A stretch of DNA of 64,000 nucleotides from Gammaproteobacteria bacterium (GTDB taxonomy: Bacteria > Pseudomonadota > Gammaproteobacteria > UBA6429 > Thiohalophilaceae). The notes beneath the pieces were generated by a model, which did not search any database, was not told where the DNA came from, and saw only the letters and a program-made list of their open reading frames with translations. Position 1 is the first letter of the stretch. The number at the start of each line of letters is the position of its first letter. The position numbers and the translations under genes were made by a program. The stretch is from contig JAUWUS010000001.1 of NCBI GenBank assembly GCA_030617815.1, forward strand, positions 1 through 64,000, given 5' to 3'. This document shows, one piece after another, positions 48,632 through 58,779 of the stretch.

Positions 48632-49327
48632 TTACAAACCCAGTTCTTTTTCGATTTTTTCCAGAGCCTGCATAGGTTGCGTAGCTTGAGTAATAGGGCG
48701 TCCTATTACCAGATAATTGCTTCCTGCCTGCATGGCCTCTGCGGGCGTCATTATCCTTTTTTGGTCGCCGGTTACACTCCATTCTGGACGAATACCCGGG
48801 GTGATTAATTCAAAATCCGGATCCAGCGACTCTCTCAACAAAGAAATCTCCTGTGGTGAACAGACGACACCATCCAGTCCACAATCAGATGTGAGTGATG
48901 CCAGCTGTTTAACCTGTTCAGCAGGAGAGTGGTTTAAGCCGATTTCTTTTAAGTCATCTGCGCCCATGCTGGTTAAAACCGTCACCGCAATCAGTTTTGG
49001 ATTACTGTCATTAACGGGTAACGCTTCACGTGCTGCTTCTAACATTTTCCGACCACCCATGGCGTGGACGTTAATCATCCATACTCCCAGATCTGCTCCA
49101 GCCTGACAGGCACGTGCGACAGTATTTGGAATATCATGAAATTTTAAATCCAGAAAAACATCAAAATTCTGTTTAACCAGTTTTTTTACAAGGTCAGGGC
49201 CGGAACGAGTAAAGAGTTCTTTGCCTACTTTTAAACGACAACGAGCTGGTTCTAATTGAGCAACGAACGCTAATGCTTCAGCTTCACCTGGAAAATCTAA
49301 TGCTACTATAATGGGTGATGAACTCAC
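48632..49327 (-). CDS. pyrF: Orotidine 5'-phosphate decarboxylase
   Basis: 231 aa. Catalytic [13 protein letters not shown] and phosphate loop ITPGIRP; VALDF at the N-terminus. One nt after lapB on the same strand. Last step of UMP synthesis. Confidence 0.96.
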   Translation of the reverse strand: MSSSPIIVALDFPGEAEALAFVAQLEPARCRLKVGKELFTRSGPDLVKKLVKQNFDVFLDLKFHDIPNTVARACQAGADLGVWMINVHAMGGRKMLEAAREALPVNDSNPKLIAVTVLTSMGADDLKEIGLNHSPAEQVKQLASLTSDCGLDGVVCSPQEISLLRESLDPDFELITPGIRPEWSVTGDQKRIMTPAEAMQAGSNYLVIGRPITQATQPMQALEKIEKELGL

Positions 49328-49328
49328 T

Positions 49329-50495
49329 CTATTCCCCTTCTACACCTTGAATTGGTTTAACTGTGTCCCAGCGTTTACAGCCTGGGCATTGCCAGTGCAA
49401 TGTTTTGCCATTAAAGCCACAAACATGACAACTATACACTGGCTTGTCTTCTAATAATTGACTGGTTACAGATTTTAAAATACGTAACTTTTCCTGAACC
49501 GGTTCTTTTGCATGTTTGATATTGATATCAATAAGACGATCCATTCCGCGTAAGGAAGGGCGATGATGCAAAAAATTTTCAATGAAGTCTTCAGCAATTT
49601 CATCATTCTGATAATGTTGTAATAAATCTGAAAGATTTAACATGATACTAATGGCATCATGGCGAGATAAAATGTCACGCAAATAAACCAGCATTTCGGC
49701 AGGTTTATCCAGGCTTTGATAACAGTGAAGTAATGGCTCAAGAATTTCAGGCAAAAAATCTGCATCTTGTTGTTCGATACGTTTTAATGCGCGTATAGCG
49801 GTAATATTTTTTCCTGCTTCATGCTCAATTTTTGCTTCAAGTAAACTGGCGCGAACGCAATTTTTATTTATACTCAATGCTTTTTTTAATAATTTTGTGG
49901 CACGGGCAGGTTCACCTTGTTTATAGGCTGTTTCCGCTTGTTCGCAATAAAAATGTGAAACTAACGCGTTACACGCTTTACCTGTTTTCGTACCAATTTG
50001 TTGTGCTATTTTTATTGCGTTGGCCCAGTCTTTCTCTTGTTGATAAATATCCAGTAAGTATTCTAATGCCTGTTCGCTGTGTGGATTGCTATCAATTAAT
50101 TCGCTAAATAATGTTTCAGCGCGATCAAATAATCCTGCTTTCATGTAATCCTGACCGAGTTCAAACAGGGCGTGCGCGCGTTGAGCAGGTAATAATGTTG
50201 GGCGTGCAATTAAATTTTGATGAATGCGAATAGCGCGATCAACTTCGCCGCGCCTTCTAAAAAGACTGCCTAAGGCTAAATGCGTTTCAACTGTGTCATT
50301 GTTGACTTCAAGCATCTGGATAAAAAGATCAATGGCTTTATCAGGTTGTTCATCCAGTAATAAATTTAAACCCTTTAAGTAATCGAGAGGGATGTCAGAA
50401 TAAACAGATTCTTTTTTTACTAACGAGCGACGCCCCATTACCCAACCGGATAGGGCGGCAACAGGAAGTAAAAGAAAAAGAGTTTCAAGTAACAT
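49329..50495 (-). CDS. lapB: LPS assembly protein LapB
   Basis: 388 aa. One N-terminal helix, a series of TPR-like helices (about 35-340), and a C-terminal rubredoxin-type metal site (CHVCGF and CPGCKRW). In E. coli it helps FtsH degrade LpxC. Gene order lapA-lapB-pyrF is conserved. Confidence 0.94.
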   Translation of the reverse strand: MLLETLFLLLPVAALSGWVMGRRSLVKKESVYSDIPLDYLKGLNLLLDEQPDKAIDLFIQMLEVNNDTVETHLALGSLFRRRGEVDRAIRIHQNLIARPTLLPAQRAHALFELGQDYMKAGLFDRAETLFSELIDSNPHSEQALEYLLDIYQQEKDWANAIKIAQQIGTKTGKACNALVSHFYCEQAETAYKQGEPARATKLLKKALSINKNCVRASLLEAKIEHEAGKNITAIRALKRIEQQDADFLPEILEPLLHCYQSLDKPAEMLVYLRDILSRHDAISIMLNLSDLLQHYQNDEIAEDFIENFLHHRPSLRGMDRLIDINIKHAKEPVQEKLRILKSVTSQLLEDKPVYSCHVCGFNGKTLHWQCPGCKRWDTVKPIQGVEGE

Positions 50496-50515
50496 TTGAT
50501 AAATTTAGAGTAACG

Positions 50516-50809
50516 TTAATGTTCGTTTTTAATGGGAATGTTTCTGAGATTGACAATTTCTTTTTCGGCAACTTCAACAGAGCGTTTAAGTTTTGAAGTG
50601 CTTCGGCGTGAGCCGATAATAAAGCTTAAGCTGGCAAAAATACCCAGGATGGCCCCTAAAATCATGGCAAGAACCAAAACCAGCGACAGCGGTAATTCAA
50701 CGGCACCAAGGTAATAATTAAGTTGTACGTTCTCAGCGTTGAGCACAGCGAAGACAATACCAAAAATAATAATGAATAGTGTCAGGGATATATAAACGAG
50801 TCGTAGCAT
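50516..50809 (-). CDS. lapA: LPS assembly protein LapA (DUF1049)
   Basis: 97 aa, two helices (LVYISLTLFIIIFGIVFAVL; LPLSLVLVLAMILGAILGIF) and a basic cytoplasmic tail. Twenty nt upstream of lapB. Confidence 0.92.
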   Translation of the reverse strand: MLRLVYISLTLFIIIFGIVFAVLNAENVQLNYYLGAVELPLSLVLVLAMILGAILGIFASLSFIIGSRRSTSKLKRSVEVAEKEIVNLRNIPIKNEH

Positions 50810-50880
50810 TCGAGTATCTCTTATTAATCAAATAGATAGATGCTTAAAGTGTACACGGGAATAGGGATTATTTCAGCCAT

Positions 50881-50912
50881 AAAAAAAGCCAGACTTCCGA
50901 AAAAATCTGGCT
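50881..50912 (-). terminator. Terminator hairpin, decayed tRNA copy
   Basis: AGCCAGA / TCTGGCT stem with A-run on the + strand (T-run on the minus transcript). Similar to the terminator at 51031-51072. Confidence 0.7.
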
Positions 50913-50920
50913 ATATTGTG

Positions 50921-50942
50921 TGACTCCTCAACCTGGGCTCGA
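50921..50942 (-). pseudogene. Partial copy of tRNA-Asn 3' end
   Basis: 22 nt differ from the 3' end of the intact tRNA-Asn (51079-51100) at only two bases, and the flanking hairpin is also duplicated. The rest of the tRNA cannot be recognised. The 135 nt between 50943 and 51078 show only the intact tRNA's terminator. Confidence 0.7.
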
Positions 50943-51030
50943 TAACGCATGGAATGCGGAAAACACACACAGACAAAAAATAAAATAAGCGGGTGTGTTA
51001 ACCAGGGTAATGACCTGGTGAGAGCCATGT

Positions 51031-51072
51031 CTAAAATAAAAAAGCCAGACTTTATCGCTAAAATCTGGCTTT
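51031..51072 (-). terminator. Terminator of tRNA-Asn
   Basis: Stem AAAGCCAGA / TCTGGCTTT followed on the minus strand by a T-run, just after the tRNA. Confidence 0.8.
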
Positions 51073-51078
51073 AAAAGA

Positions 51079-51154
51079 TGGCTCCCCAACCTGGGCTCGA
51101 ACCAGGGACACAAGGATTAACAGTCCTTTGCTCTACCAACTGAGCTATTGGGGA
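51079..51154 (-). tRNA. tRNA-Asn (GTT)
   Basis: 76 nt on the minus strand with encoded CCA. Acceptor TCCCCAA / TTGGGGA; D arm AGCTCAGTTGGTAGAGC; anticodon loop CTGTTAA; T arm GGTTCGAGCC. Anticodon GTT reads AAC/AAT. Confidence 0.97.
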
Positions 51155-51218
51155 ATCGAGGCGTATAGTACTGATCTGCCCTCCACGGGTCAACATTGTT
51201 TCCATTAATATATGTGAA

Positions 51219-51806
51219 TTAACGGCAAGTTATAGCGGAACCATTAGTTTGTTTTTTGCTGAGTCGTAATCGGCCGGACTGGGTCATAATGAGTGCTTTT
51301 CCCACTCCAATATTGGGATTGCAAATGAGAAATGAGCCATTTGGGAAGGCTCTGCCAGTGGGTTTGTATTTCATATAGTGTCTTATACCTGCACTGCCCC
51401 TAAATGTTACTTTAGTGCCATTATCCACGGCCGCATAAACACGGAGCAGCTTTTCTTCAGGCTCCCTTTGTTTATTTTTGTTTTTATCAATAAAAATAAT
51501 CCAGCCATTGTGCCAGTTTCCTGAGCGAGTGCATTCACTGCCATTGTTGCTTTGGCAGGTGAGAATTGTTGTTTGTTTCATTATTGCTTCTGTGCGCGCG
51601 TAAGCGAGGGCGCCGGCGAGACTATTTGTTAAGACAGTACTTCGTTCCTGAGCGATAAGAGCAGAGAAATTTGGAAATACGTTAAGTGTGAGTATCGAAG
51701 TGACTGCGAGAGCCATGAGTAACTCAATTAAAGTATATCCACGATTTTGATGGTTAAGGTTGCCCCAGCCAAATCCCTGGCCGGGACAAGGTTTGTTAAC
51801 ATCCAT
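51219..51806 (-). CDS. Type IV minor pilin / pseudopilin (FimT/GspH-like)
   Basis: 195 aa from ATG 51806 (GGGAG upstream); a GTG at 51818 is also possible. Prepilin signal NRG followed by YTLIELLMALAVTSILTLNV, with Glu5 after the cleavage site. C-terminal GspH-like domain with NGWIIFID and a Cys pair. The leader is unusually long and Gly/Pro-rich (PGQGFGWGN). A duplicated leader lies upstream. Confidence 0.85.
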   Translation of the reverse strand: MDVNKPCPGQGFGWGNLNHQNRGYTLIELLMALAVTSILTLNVFPNFSALIAQERSTVLTNSLAGALAYARTEAIMKQTTILTCQSNNGSECTRSGNWHNGWIIFIDKNKNKQREPEEKLLRVYAAVDNGTKVTFRGSAGIRHYMKYKPTGRAFPNGSFLICNPNIGVGKALIMTQSGRLRLSKKQTNGSAITCR

Positions 51807-51837
51807 ATTAACTCCCACATCCTTGTAGGTAATTACC

Positions 51838-51918
51838 CTAAGCGAAATGCTTAAAGTAGTAACTCCAGCCAATTCCATGGCCGGAGTTTTGAGTAGAGAC
51901 CTCCGTGTCACCCCCCAC
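51838..51918 (-). pseudogene. Duplicated pilin leader, short ORF
   Basis: 26 codons from GTG 51918 read like the pilin leader downstream: KDVGGDTEV / KDVGVNMDV, then SGHGIGW / PGQGFGW, and the frame closes before a cleavage site. Shows a tandem duplication of about 100 nt. Confidence 0.5.
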
Positions 51919-52064
51919 GTCCTTGTTGCTTGATAGAATAGGCAATAACGTTTGAAGTTGGAAGCGACTATTTGTAGGGATTTTCGGTGACTTTTTGTAG
52001 GGTTTGTCCTACATAAACTTTAGTGCCTGATCGGCAGTGTTTTTTCAACGATAAAAGAAAAAGA

Positions 52065-53249
52065 CTAAGAAATAACTTTCTCGATCCTATCCAATGCATC
52101 TTCAAGCACACCAAGACTGGTTGCAAAAGAGATACGGATATAACCCGGTGATCCAAATGCAGAGCCCGGCACGAGTGCAACACCGGCTTTTTCAATCAGG
52201 TATTCGGAGAGTTCCATATCATTGTTAACACCTTTGATTTTATCAATAAAACCACGCACATCCGGAAAAGAATAAAAAGTCCCGTCTGAGGGTAGGCAAG
52301 TTATACCCTCAATGGCATTTAGGCGTTGATGAACATATTCATGGCGCTCTTTAAACGCAGAGAGCATGGTTTGCAGACATGTTTGATCGCCACTTAATGC
52401 TGCTTCAGCAGCAACCTGTGAAATTGAGGTTGGATTCGACGTGCTTTGTGATTGTACCTTTTTCATTGCTTTTATTAGTTTTTCTGGTCCTGCGGCATAA
52501 CCTATACGCCAGCCGGTCATTGAATAGGCTTTAGAAACACCGTTTAAAACAATAGTCTGTGCATAAAGTTCAGGGCAGGCCATAACAATATTGGAGAAAG
52601 GTTCGTCTGCCCAGAGAATATGTTCATACATGTCATCGGTTGCCACTAAAACATCGGGGTGTTTGAGTAAAACTTGTCCAAGCGCTGCCAGCTCTTTTTG
52701 GCTATAGGCGATACCGGATGGGTTAGATGGACTGTTTAAAACCACCAACCGTGTTTTTTTAGTAATTGCCGCTTCCAGCTGCTCGGGGCTGATTTTAAAG
52801 CTTTGTTTGATATCGGCTTCAATAAAAACCGGTTTGCCATCTGCAAGCAGAACCATATCAGGATATGAAACCCAGTAAGGTGCAGGAATAATGACTTCGT
52901 CACCCTGATTTAACAGCGCCTGAGTCAGGTTAAAAAAGCTTTGTTTGCCACCACAGGAGACCAGCACCTGGTTTGCAGTATAATTAAGCTGATTATCATG
53001 TGAAAATTTATCAATAATGGCTTGTTTCAGACTGGCTGTACCGTCAACTGCGGTATATTTAGTAAAACCATCGGCGATGGCTTTTACTGCAGCCTGTTTG
53101 ATGTGTTCGGGGGTATCAAAATCGGGCTCACCGGCACCTAAACCAATAATATCTTTGCCTGCGGCACGTAATTCAGCGGCACGCGCAGTAATAGCCAAAG
53201 TAGGAGAGGGTTTAATGCGTTGTACGCGATCTGACAGCTTGAAATCCAA
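52065..53249 (-). CDS. Class I aspartate aminotransferase
   Basis: 394 aa from TTG 53249 with TGGAG nine nt upstream; this gives the usual start [21 protein letters not shown] lysine in [25 protein letters not shown] and the C-terminal PGYIRISFA arginine. It is a type Ib aspC-like enzyme and may also use prephenate. Divergent from uvrB. Confidence 0.9.
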   Translation of the reverse strand: MDFKLSDRVQRIKPSPTLAITARAAELRAAGKDIIGLGAGEPDFDTPEHIKQAAVKAIADGFTKYTAVDGTASLKQAIIDKFSHDNQLNYTANQVLVSCGGKQSFFNLTQALLNQGDEVIIPAPYWVSYPDMVLLADGKPVFIEADIKQSFKISPEQLEAAITKKTRLVVLNSPSNPSGIAYSQKELAALGQVLLKHPDVLVATDDMYEHILWADEPFSNIVMACPELYAQTIVLNGVSKAYSMTGWRIGYAAGPEKLIKAMKKVQSQSTSNPTSISQVAAEAALSGDQTCLQTMLSAFKERHEYVHQRLNAIEGITCLPSDGTFYSFPDVRGFIDKIKGVNNDMELSEYLIEKAGVALVPGSAFGSPGYIRISFATSLGVLEDALDRIEKVIS

Positions 53250-53339
53250 CTTAATAATCTCCACATATCTGTTTCGAAACATGTATCTATAAAGATATGT
53301 AATATACTGCAAACTTTAAACAAGATCATATTTTTTATA

Positions 53340-55340
53340 ATGAACAAACTTTTTCAACTCAAATCAGATTACCAGCCTGCAGGTGATCAACCCGAAGCCA
53401 TTTCGGCACTGGTTGAGGGCTTAAAAGCGGGCGAATCCGGTTTGACCTTATTAGGTGTGACTGGATCAGGTAAAACCTTTACCGTGGCAAATGTGATTCA
53501 GGAATTGCAACGTCCAACTTTAATTATGGCACACAATAAAACGCTGGCAGCACAGTTGTATGGTGAGATGAAGGAATTTTTCCCCAATAATGCGGTGGAA
53601 TATTTTGTTTCTTATTATGATTATTATCAGCCCGAAGCCTATGTGCCCGCCTCGGATACGTTTATCGAAAAAGATGCTGCGGTGAATGAGCACATTGAAC
53701 AAATGCGCTTGTCTGCGACTAAATCATTACTTGAACGAAAAGATACCATCACTATTGCGACCGTATCGGCTATTTATGGTTTGGGTGATCCTTCTGCTTA
53801 TCTTGAAATGGTGTTGATTCTAAATCGTGGCGAAGAAATAGGTCAGCGCAAGATCTTACAAAAGCTTACCGCATTACAATACTCGCGAAATGATACCGAA
53901 TTAAAACGTGGCACTTTCCGGGTTCGTGGTGAAGTGATCGATATTTTCCCGGCGGATTCAGAAAAAGATGCGGTTCGGGTGGAGATGTTTGATGATGAAG
54001 TTGAGAAGATCAGTTATTTTGATCCTTTAACCGGCGAAGTGATCAAAACCGTACCGCGTACAACCATTTATCCTAAAACGCATTACGTGACACCGCGTGA
54101 AAATGTATTAAACGCGGTTGAACAAATTAAAGTAGAGTTAAAAGAACGACTGGCTTTTTTACGTGATAATAATAAATTAGTTGAAGCGCAACGTCTGGAA
54201 CAACGCTGCCAGTTTGATATTGAAATGATGCTGGAACTCGGTTATTGCAACGGCATAGAAAATTATTCGCGTTATTTATCTGGCCGCCAACCGGGCGATC
54301 CACCTCCCACGTTTATTGATTATTTACCCGATGAAGCGTTGCTGATCGTTGATGAGTCTCATGTCAGTATTCCTCAGATTGGTGCAATGTACAAAGGAGA
54401 TCGCTCGCGTAAGGAAAACCTGGTTAATTATGGCTTTCGTTTGCCCTCTGCGCTGGATAATCGTCCTCTTCGCTTTGATGAGTTTGAAAAACTGGTGCCT
54501 CAGACCATTTATGTTTCTGCAACCCCGGCCGATTATGAAAAAGAACATTCCGGTGAAATTGTTGAGCAGGTGGTGAGACCCACCGGTTTACTCGATCCTC
54601 TCATCGAAGTACGAAGTGCCACCACGCAGGTGGATGATTTACTCTCTGAAATAAACAAACGCGCAGAAATTAATGAACGGGTACTCGTTACCACCTTAAC
54701 CAAACGCATGGCAGAAGATCTTACCGATTATTTTGCTGATCATGGTGTGCGCGTGCGTTACATGCATTCTGATATTGATACCGTCGAACGAATTGAGATT
54801 TTACGTGATTTACGCCTGGGCCATTTTGATGTTTTAGTTGGAATTAACTTGTTAAGAGAGGGGCTGGATATACCCGAAGTCACCTTAGTTGCAATTTTGG
54901 ATGCCGATAAAGAAGGTTTCCTGCGTTCAGAACGTTCACTCATTCAGACCATCGGACGTGCTGCACGAAATTCAAAAGGTATGGCAATTTTATATGCAGA
55001 CAAAATGACTAAATCCATGAAACGCGCAATTGATGAAACGGAACGTCGTCGTGAAAAACAAACCGAATTTAACAAAAAACACGGTATCACCCCTACCACC
55101 ATTGAAAAGAAAGTCGCTGATATCATGGAGGGGGCTTATGGAAAGTCATCACAGCGATACGCCAAAGTTGCTGAAGAAGAGGCGGAGTATGGAGTATTAA
55201 CCGCCAAGCAGCTCAATAAGAAAGTGGAGCAAATGGAACAGCAAATGTACCAATATGCACAAAATCTTGAGTTTGAAGAAGCCGCAAACATGCGAGACAA
55301 GATAAAAAGACTGGAAGAAGGGCAGTTGGGTCTGCTTTGA
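53340..55340 (+). CDS. uvrB: Excinuclease ABC subunit B
   Basis: 666 aa, full length. Walker [11 protein letters not shown], beta-hairpin [16 protein letters not shown] box [11 protein letters not shown], helicase motif [11 protein letters not shown], and C-terminal UVR helix pair. No clear LexA box: only a TGTTTCGAAACA palindrome at 53270-53281. Confidence 0.97.
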   Translation: MNKLFQLKSDYQPAGDQPEAISALVEGLKAGESGLTLLGVTGSGKTFTVANVIQELQRPTLIMAHNKTLAAQLYGEMKEFFPNNAVEYFVSYYDYYQPEAYVPASDTFIEKDAAVNEHIEQMRLSATKSLLERKDTITIATVSAIYGLGDPSAYLEMVLILNRGEEIGQRKILQKLTALQYSRNDTELKRGTFRVRGEVIDIFPADSEKDAVRVEMFDDEVEKISYFDPLTGEVIKTVPRTTIYPKTHYVTPRENVLNAVEQIKVELKERLAFLRDNNKLVEAQRLEQRCQFDIEMMLELGYCNGIENYSRYLSGRQPGDPPPTFIDYLPDEALLIVDESHVSIPQIGAMYKGDRSRKENLVNYGFRLPSALDNRPLRFDEFEKLVPQTIYVSATPADYEKEHSGEIVEQVVRPTGLLDPLIEVRSATTQVDDLLSEINKRAEINERVLVTTLTKRMAEDLTDYFADHGVRVRYMHSDIDTVERIEILRDLRLGHFDVLVGINLLREGLDIPEVTLVAILDADKEGFLRSERSLIQTIGRAARNSKGMAILYADKMTKSMKRAIDETERRREKQTEFNKKHGITPTTIEKKVADIMEGAYGKSSQRYAKVAEEEAEYGVLTAKQLNKKVEQMEQQMYQYAQNLEFEEAANMRDKIKRLEEGQLGLL

Positions 55341-55384
55341 CTATATAATTTAGAATTCTCTTATATTTCATCGATTATTACTTC

Positions 55385-55412
55385 TTGTAACAATTCACAG
55401 TTTTGCTATAAA
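55385..55412 (+). promoter_or_regulatory. Promoter of the EPS regulator gene
   Basis: TTGTAA and TATAAA with a 16-nt spacer; start expected near 55419. Confidence 0.55.
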
Positions 55413-55438
55413 TCCTTGATTTGAAATGGTTTTGTGCT

Positions 55439-55459
55439 AATGTTCAACTGTTGAACATT
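55439..55459. promoter_or_regulatory. Palindromic operator candidate
   Basis: Perfect 9-bp arms AATGTTCAA and TTGAACATT around CTG, between the promoter and the MarR-type gene. Likely autoregulatory site. Confidence 0.55.
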
Positions 55460-55478
55460 AGTTAAGGCAGCTGTTTAG

Positions 55479-55829
55479 TTGAAAGACGAAATCACCTATA
55501 AATTATTGAAATTAATTAAGACTGAACCCCATTTGAGTCAGCGTGAGATTGCACAGAAAATGGGAGTGAGTCTTGGTAAAACAAATTATTGCTTAAAAGC
55601 GTTGGTTGACAAGGGCTTTATAAAATTTCAAAACTTTTATAACAATAAAAAGAAAAGTGCTTACATTTACTTTCTTACTCCCCAGGGAATAGAAGAAAAA
55701 GCTGAAGTGACTTATCGATTTTTACAAAGAAAAATAGAAGAATATGAAAGCATAAAAGTTGAAATCGAAAATTTGAAAAATGAAACTGCTTTGACTGAAG
55801 TAGCCGGGATGAAAGACAGTGACCTTTAA
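55479..55829 (+). CDS. MarR-family EPS-associated transcriptional regulator
   Basis: 116 aa, TTG start. Winged helix: HLSQREIAQKMGVSLGKTNY, then ALVDKGFIKFQNF; C-terminal coiled coil. This family is typically found at the head of exopolysaccharide loci. Overlaps the rfaH start by 11 nt. Confidence 0.88.
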   Translation: MKDEITYKLLKLIKTEPHLSQREIAQKMGVSLGKTNYCLKALVDKGFIKFQNFYNNKKKSAYIYFLTPQGIEEKAEVTYRFLQRKIEEYESIKVEIENLKNETALTEVAGMKDSDL

Positions 55830-56340
55830 TAAAAATAACAAAAAACGATCCTGGTACCTGATTGTTACCAAACCGCAATCCGAATTTAAAGCGCAGGAAA
55901 ATCTCTTACGTCAGGGTTATGTAACCTATTTACCCCTTGTACAAACAACACGCCGGCGTAACGGAAAAAAAATTCAACGCACCGAAGCTTTTTTTCCTCG
56001 TTACCTTTTTATTTCTCTCGATAAAGAAATGGATAATTGGTCACCAATTCGTTCAACCATTGGTGTTGCCGGTATGGTTCGTTTTGGTGGAATACCTGTA
56101 GTTGTACCTGAAAATATAATAGTGCATTTAAAAAATAACGAAACTGAATTCAGTTTGCAGTTAACTGAAAAGAAAGAATTAAAATTGGGCGATCAAGTTG
56201 AAATTATCGATGGCCCTTTTGAAGGTTATAAAGCTGTTTACCAAAAAATGAAAAGCACAGAACGTGTTTCTGTATTGCTCGACATTGTTGGAAAAAATAC
56301 TCAAGTGACATTGAGTGTGCATGAGTTGGAAATAGCTTAA
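55819..56340 (+). CDS. rfaH: Transcription antiterminator RfaH
   Basis: 173 aa, GTG start. NGN domain (WYLIVTKPQSEFKAQENLLR, YLPL, FFPRYLFISL) and a C-terminal KOW domain with GDQVEIIDGPFEGYKAVY. Recognises ops-paused polymerase; an ops element lies 90 nt downstream. Confidence 0.9.
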   Translation: MTFNKNNKKRSWYLIVTKPQSEFKAQENLLRQGYVTYLPLVQTTRRRNGKKIQRTEAFFPRYLFISLDKEMDNWSPIRSTIGVAGMVRFGGIPVVVPENIIVHLKNNETEFSLQLTEKKELKLGDQVEIIDGPFEGYKAVYQKMKSTERVSVLLDIVGKNTQVTLSVHELEIA

Positions 56341-56428
56341 TAAATATTTCCTGTTGCTCCTTTTCTTGCAAGGGGAATGCTGGGATTGGGTGATTATAAA
56401 ACCTTATACTTGCTTTTATGCACGGTAG

Positions 56429-56439
56429 GGCGGTAGCGT
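56429..56439 (+). promoter_or_regulatory. ops element (RfaH recruitment site)
   Basis: GGCGGTAGCGT is an exact match to the ops consensus. It lies 45 nt before fcl, in the 143-nt leader. Confidence 0.85.
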
Positions 56440-56483
56440 ATTTATAGATTTATCAGACAAAATTCAAATTAGAAAAATATATA

Positions 56484-57452
56484 ATGACAACTAAACCAAA
56501 AATTTACATTGCAGGCCATCGTGGTATGGTTGGTTCCGCTATTATTCGAACCTTGCAAGCGCAAGGCTATACGAATTTCATTACTCGAACTCATGCAGAA
56601 CTTGATCTCATCAATCAGGCTGCGGTTAAAGATTTTTTTGAATCTGAAAAGCCTGATCAGGTTTATCTTGCTGCAGCAAAGGTTGGTGGTATTCATGCTA
56701 ATAATACTTACCCGGCAGAATTTATTTATAGCAATTTGATGGTTCAGGCAAATGTTATTGATGCAGCATTTAATAATGGCGTTAAAAAACTTTTGTTTCT
56801 AGGTTCAAGTTGTATATATCCAAAATTGGTAAAGCAACCAATGAGTGAAGATGCATTACTTACAGGCACGCTTGAGCCAACAAATGAACCTTATGCGGTA
56901 GCAAAAATTGCTGGTATCAAACTATGCGAGAGCTATAATCGTCAGTATGGTGAAAGTCACGGTGTAGATTACCGGAGTGTTATGCCGACTAACCTTTATG
57001 GCGAAGGTGATAATTACCACCCGGAAAACTCACATGTTATTCCTGCAATGATACGTCGTTTCCATGAAGCTAAGGTTAATGGCGTTCCGAGTATTTCAAT
57101 TTGGGGAACAGGGACACCACGAAGAGAATTTCTTTATGTCGATGACATGGCTGCTGCGGCTGTGCATGTTATGAATCTTGATAAATCAATTTATGATGAA
57201 CATACTCAACCAATGTTAAGTCATATTAATGTTGGCATTGGACATGACTTAACAATTGCTGAGCTTGCGAAAACAATTAGTAAAGTTATTGGCTATGAGG
57301 GACAAATTGAATTCGATAGTACTAAACCCGATGGTACACCACGAAAGTTAATGGATAGCACTCGTTTAAATAACCTGGGCTGGCAAGCAAAAATAAATTT
57401 GCAAGATGGCCTTGCCTTAACTTATAACGATTTTTTAAAAACCAATAGATGA
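56484..57452 (+). CDS. fcl: GDP-L-fucose synthase
   Basis: 322 aa. Rossmann [10 protein letters not shown], catalytic Ser in [10 protein letters not shown], YxxxK in [10 protein letters not shown]. Converts GDP-4-keto-6-deoxymannose to GDP-fucose. Four nt before gmd. In most loci gmd precedes fcl. Confidence 0.95.
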   Translation: MTTKPKIYIAGHRGMVGSAIIRTLQAQGYTNFITRTHAELDLINQAAVKDFFESEKPDQVYLAAAKVGGIHANNTYPAEFIYSNLMVQANVIDAAFNNGVKKLLFLGSSCIYPKLVKQPMSEDALLTGTLEPTNEPYAVAKIAGIKLCESYNRQYGESHGVDYRSVMPTNLYGEGDNYHPENSHVIPAMIRRFHEAKVNGVPSISIWGTGTPRREFLYVDDMAAAAVHVMNLDKSIYDEHTQPMLSHINVGIGHDLTIAELAKTISKVIGYEGQIEFDSTKPDGTPRKLMDSTRLNNLGWQAKINLQDGLALTYNDFLKTNR

Positions 57453-57456
57453 AACT

Positions 57457-58602
57457 ATGAAAAATAAATCAACAAAAGCAAAAGTTGCACTCATTACAGG
57501 TGTCACCGGACAAGATGGCTCTTATCTTGCGGAGTTCCTTCTTGAAAAAGGCTACATTGTTCATGGCATTAAACGTCGTGCAAGTCTTTTTAATACAGAT
57601 CGTGTCGATCATATTTATCAGGACCCCCATGTCAAAAATACTCACTTCAAACTTCACTATGGTGATCTGACTGACACCAGTAATCTTGTTCGTATTTTAC
57701 AAGAAACCCAGCCTGATGAAATTTATAACCTTGCAGCACAAAGTCATGTTGCGGTGAGTTTTGAGAGTCCTGAATATACCGCTGATGTTGTGGGTACAGG
57801 TACGCTACGTTTACTTGAAGCGATTAGAATTTTAGGTTTGGAAAAGAAAACACGTTTTTACCAGGCCAGTACTTCAGAACTTTATGGTCTTGTTCAGGAA
57901 ACTCCACAAAAAGAAACCACGCCTTTTTATCCACGTAGTCCCTACGCAGTTGCAAAACTATATGCTTACTGGATTGTTGTGAATTATCGTGAAGCTTATG
58001 GCATGTATGCCTGTAACGGTATTTTGTTTAACCATGAAAGCCCCCGTCGTGGTGAAACATTTGTTACTCGCAAGATTACCCGGGGCCTGGCAAATATTAC
58101 TCAAGGTTTAGACGATTGTCTTTACATGGGAAATATTGATGCCTTACGTGACTGGGGGCATGCCAAAGATTATGTTCGTATGCAATGGATGATGTTACAG
58201 CAAGAACAACCGGATGATTTTGTGATTGCAACAGGAAAGCAATACAGCGTACGTCAATTCATTGAAATGTCAGCGACTGAACTGGGGATTAATATTAAGT
58301 GGCAGGGAAGTGGGATTGATGAAACAGGCGTTATTGATAAATCATCTCCAATACTCAACACTGAGCAAAAAATTCTAAAAACTGGTGATACTATTTTCCG
58401 TATTGATCCATGTTACTTCCGTCCGACAGAAGTAGAATCTCTACTCGGCGATCCAACAAAAGCAAAAGAAAAACTAGGCTGGGTACCCGAAATTACTTTA
58501 CAGGAAATGTGTAAAGAAATGGTTGAATACGATCTTAAGCAAGCTAAACAACATGCACTTTTGAAAAAGCATGGTTTCTCAGTGAATATAAGCACAGAAT
58601 AA
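57457..58602 (+). CDS. gmd: GDP-mannose 4,6-dehydratase
   Basis: 381 aa. [26 protein letters not shown], YxxxK in [31 protein letters not shown]. First step of GDP-fucose synthesis. Confidence 0.96.
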   Translation: MKNKSTKAKVALITGVTGQDGSYLAEFLLEKGYIVHGIKRRASLFNTDRVDHIYQDPHVKNTHFKLHYGDLTDTSNLVRILQETQPDEIYNLAAQSHVAVSFESPEYTADVVGTGTLRLLEAIRILGLEKKTRFYQASTSELYGLVQETPQKETTPFYPRSPYAVAKLYAYWIVVNYREAYGMYACNGILFNHESPRRGETFVTRKITRGLANITQGLDDCLYMGNIDALRDWGHAKDYVRMQWMMLQQEQPDDFVIATGKQYSVRQFIEMSATELGINIKWQGSGIDETGVIDKSSPILNTEQKILKTGDTIFRIDPCYFRPTEVESLLGDPTKAKEKLGWVPEITLQEMCKEMVEYDLKQAKQHALLKKHGFSVNISTE

Positions 58603-58761
58603 ATGAAATTTTTAGTTACCGGCGGTGCAGGTTTTATAGGTTCATCTGTTATAGGTGTATTGGGGCTTGGATATATTGGTCTTCCATTAATGCTTAAATA
58701 TTCAGAGCTAGGTTTTAAAAGGAATCGTTTGATGAACTGGTTCGTGCATAAAATAAATTAA
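58603..58761 (+). pseudogene. Chimeric remnant of epimerase and nucleotide-sugar dehydrogenase
   Basis: 52 codons. The first part MKFLVTGGAGFIGSSV is the start of an NAD-dependent sugar epimerase; it runs directly into VIGVLGLGYIGLPLMLKYSE, the Rossmann start of a WbpA/WecC-type dehydrogenase, then loses similarity. It starts right after gmd and before the wbpB-like gene. Looks like a deletion scar joining two gene starts. Confidence 0.7.
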
Positions 58762-58779
58762 CAATGGAATAACGATAAA

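Noticed and set aside
53270-53281. LexA box for uvrB (TGTTTCGAAACA palindrome)
   Set aside because: Spacing does not fit CTG-N10-CAG; may be another operator.
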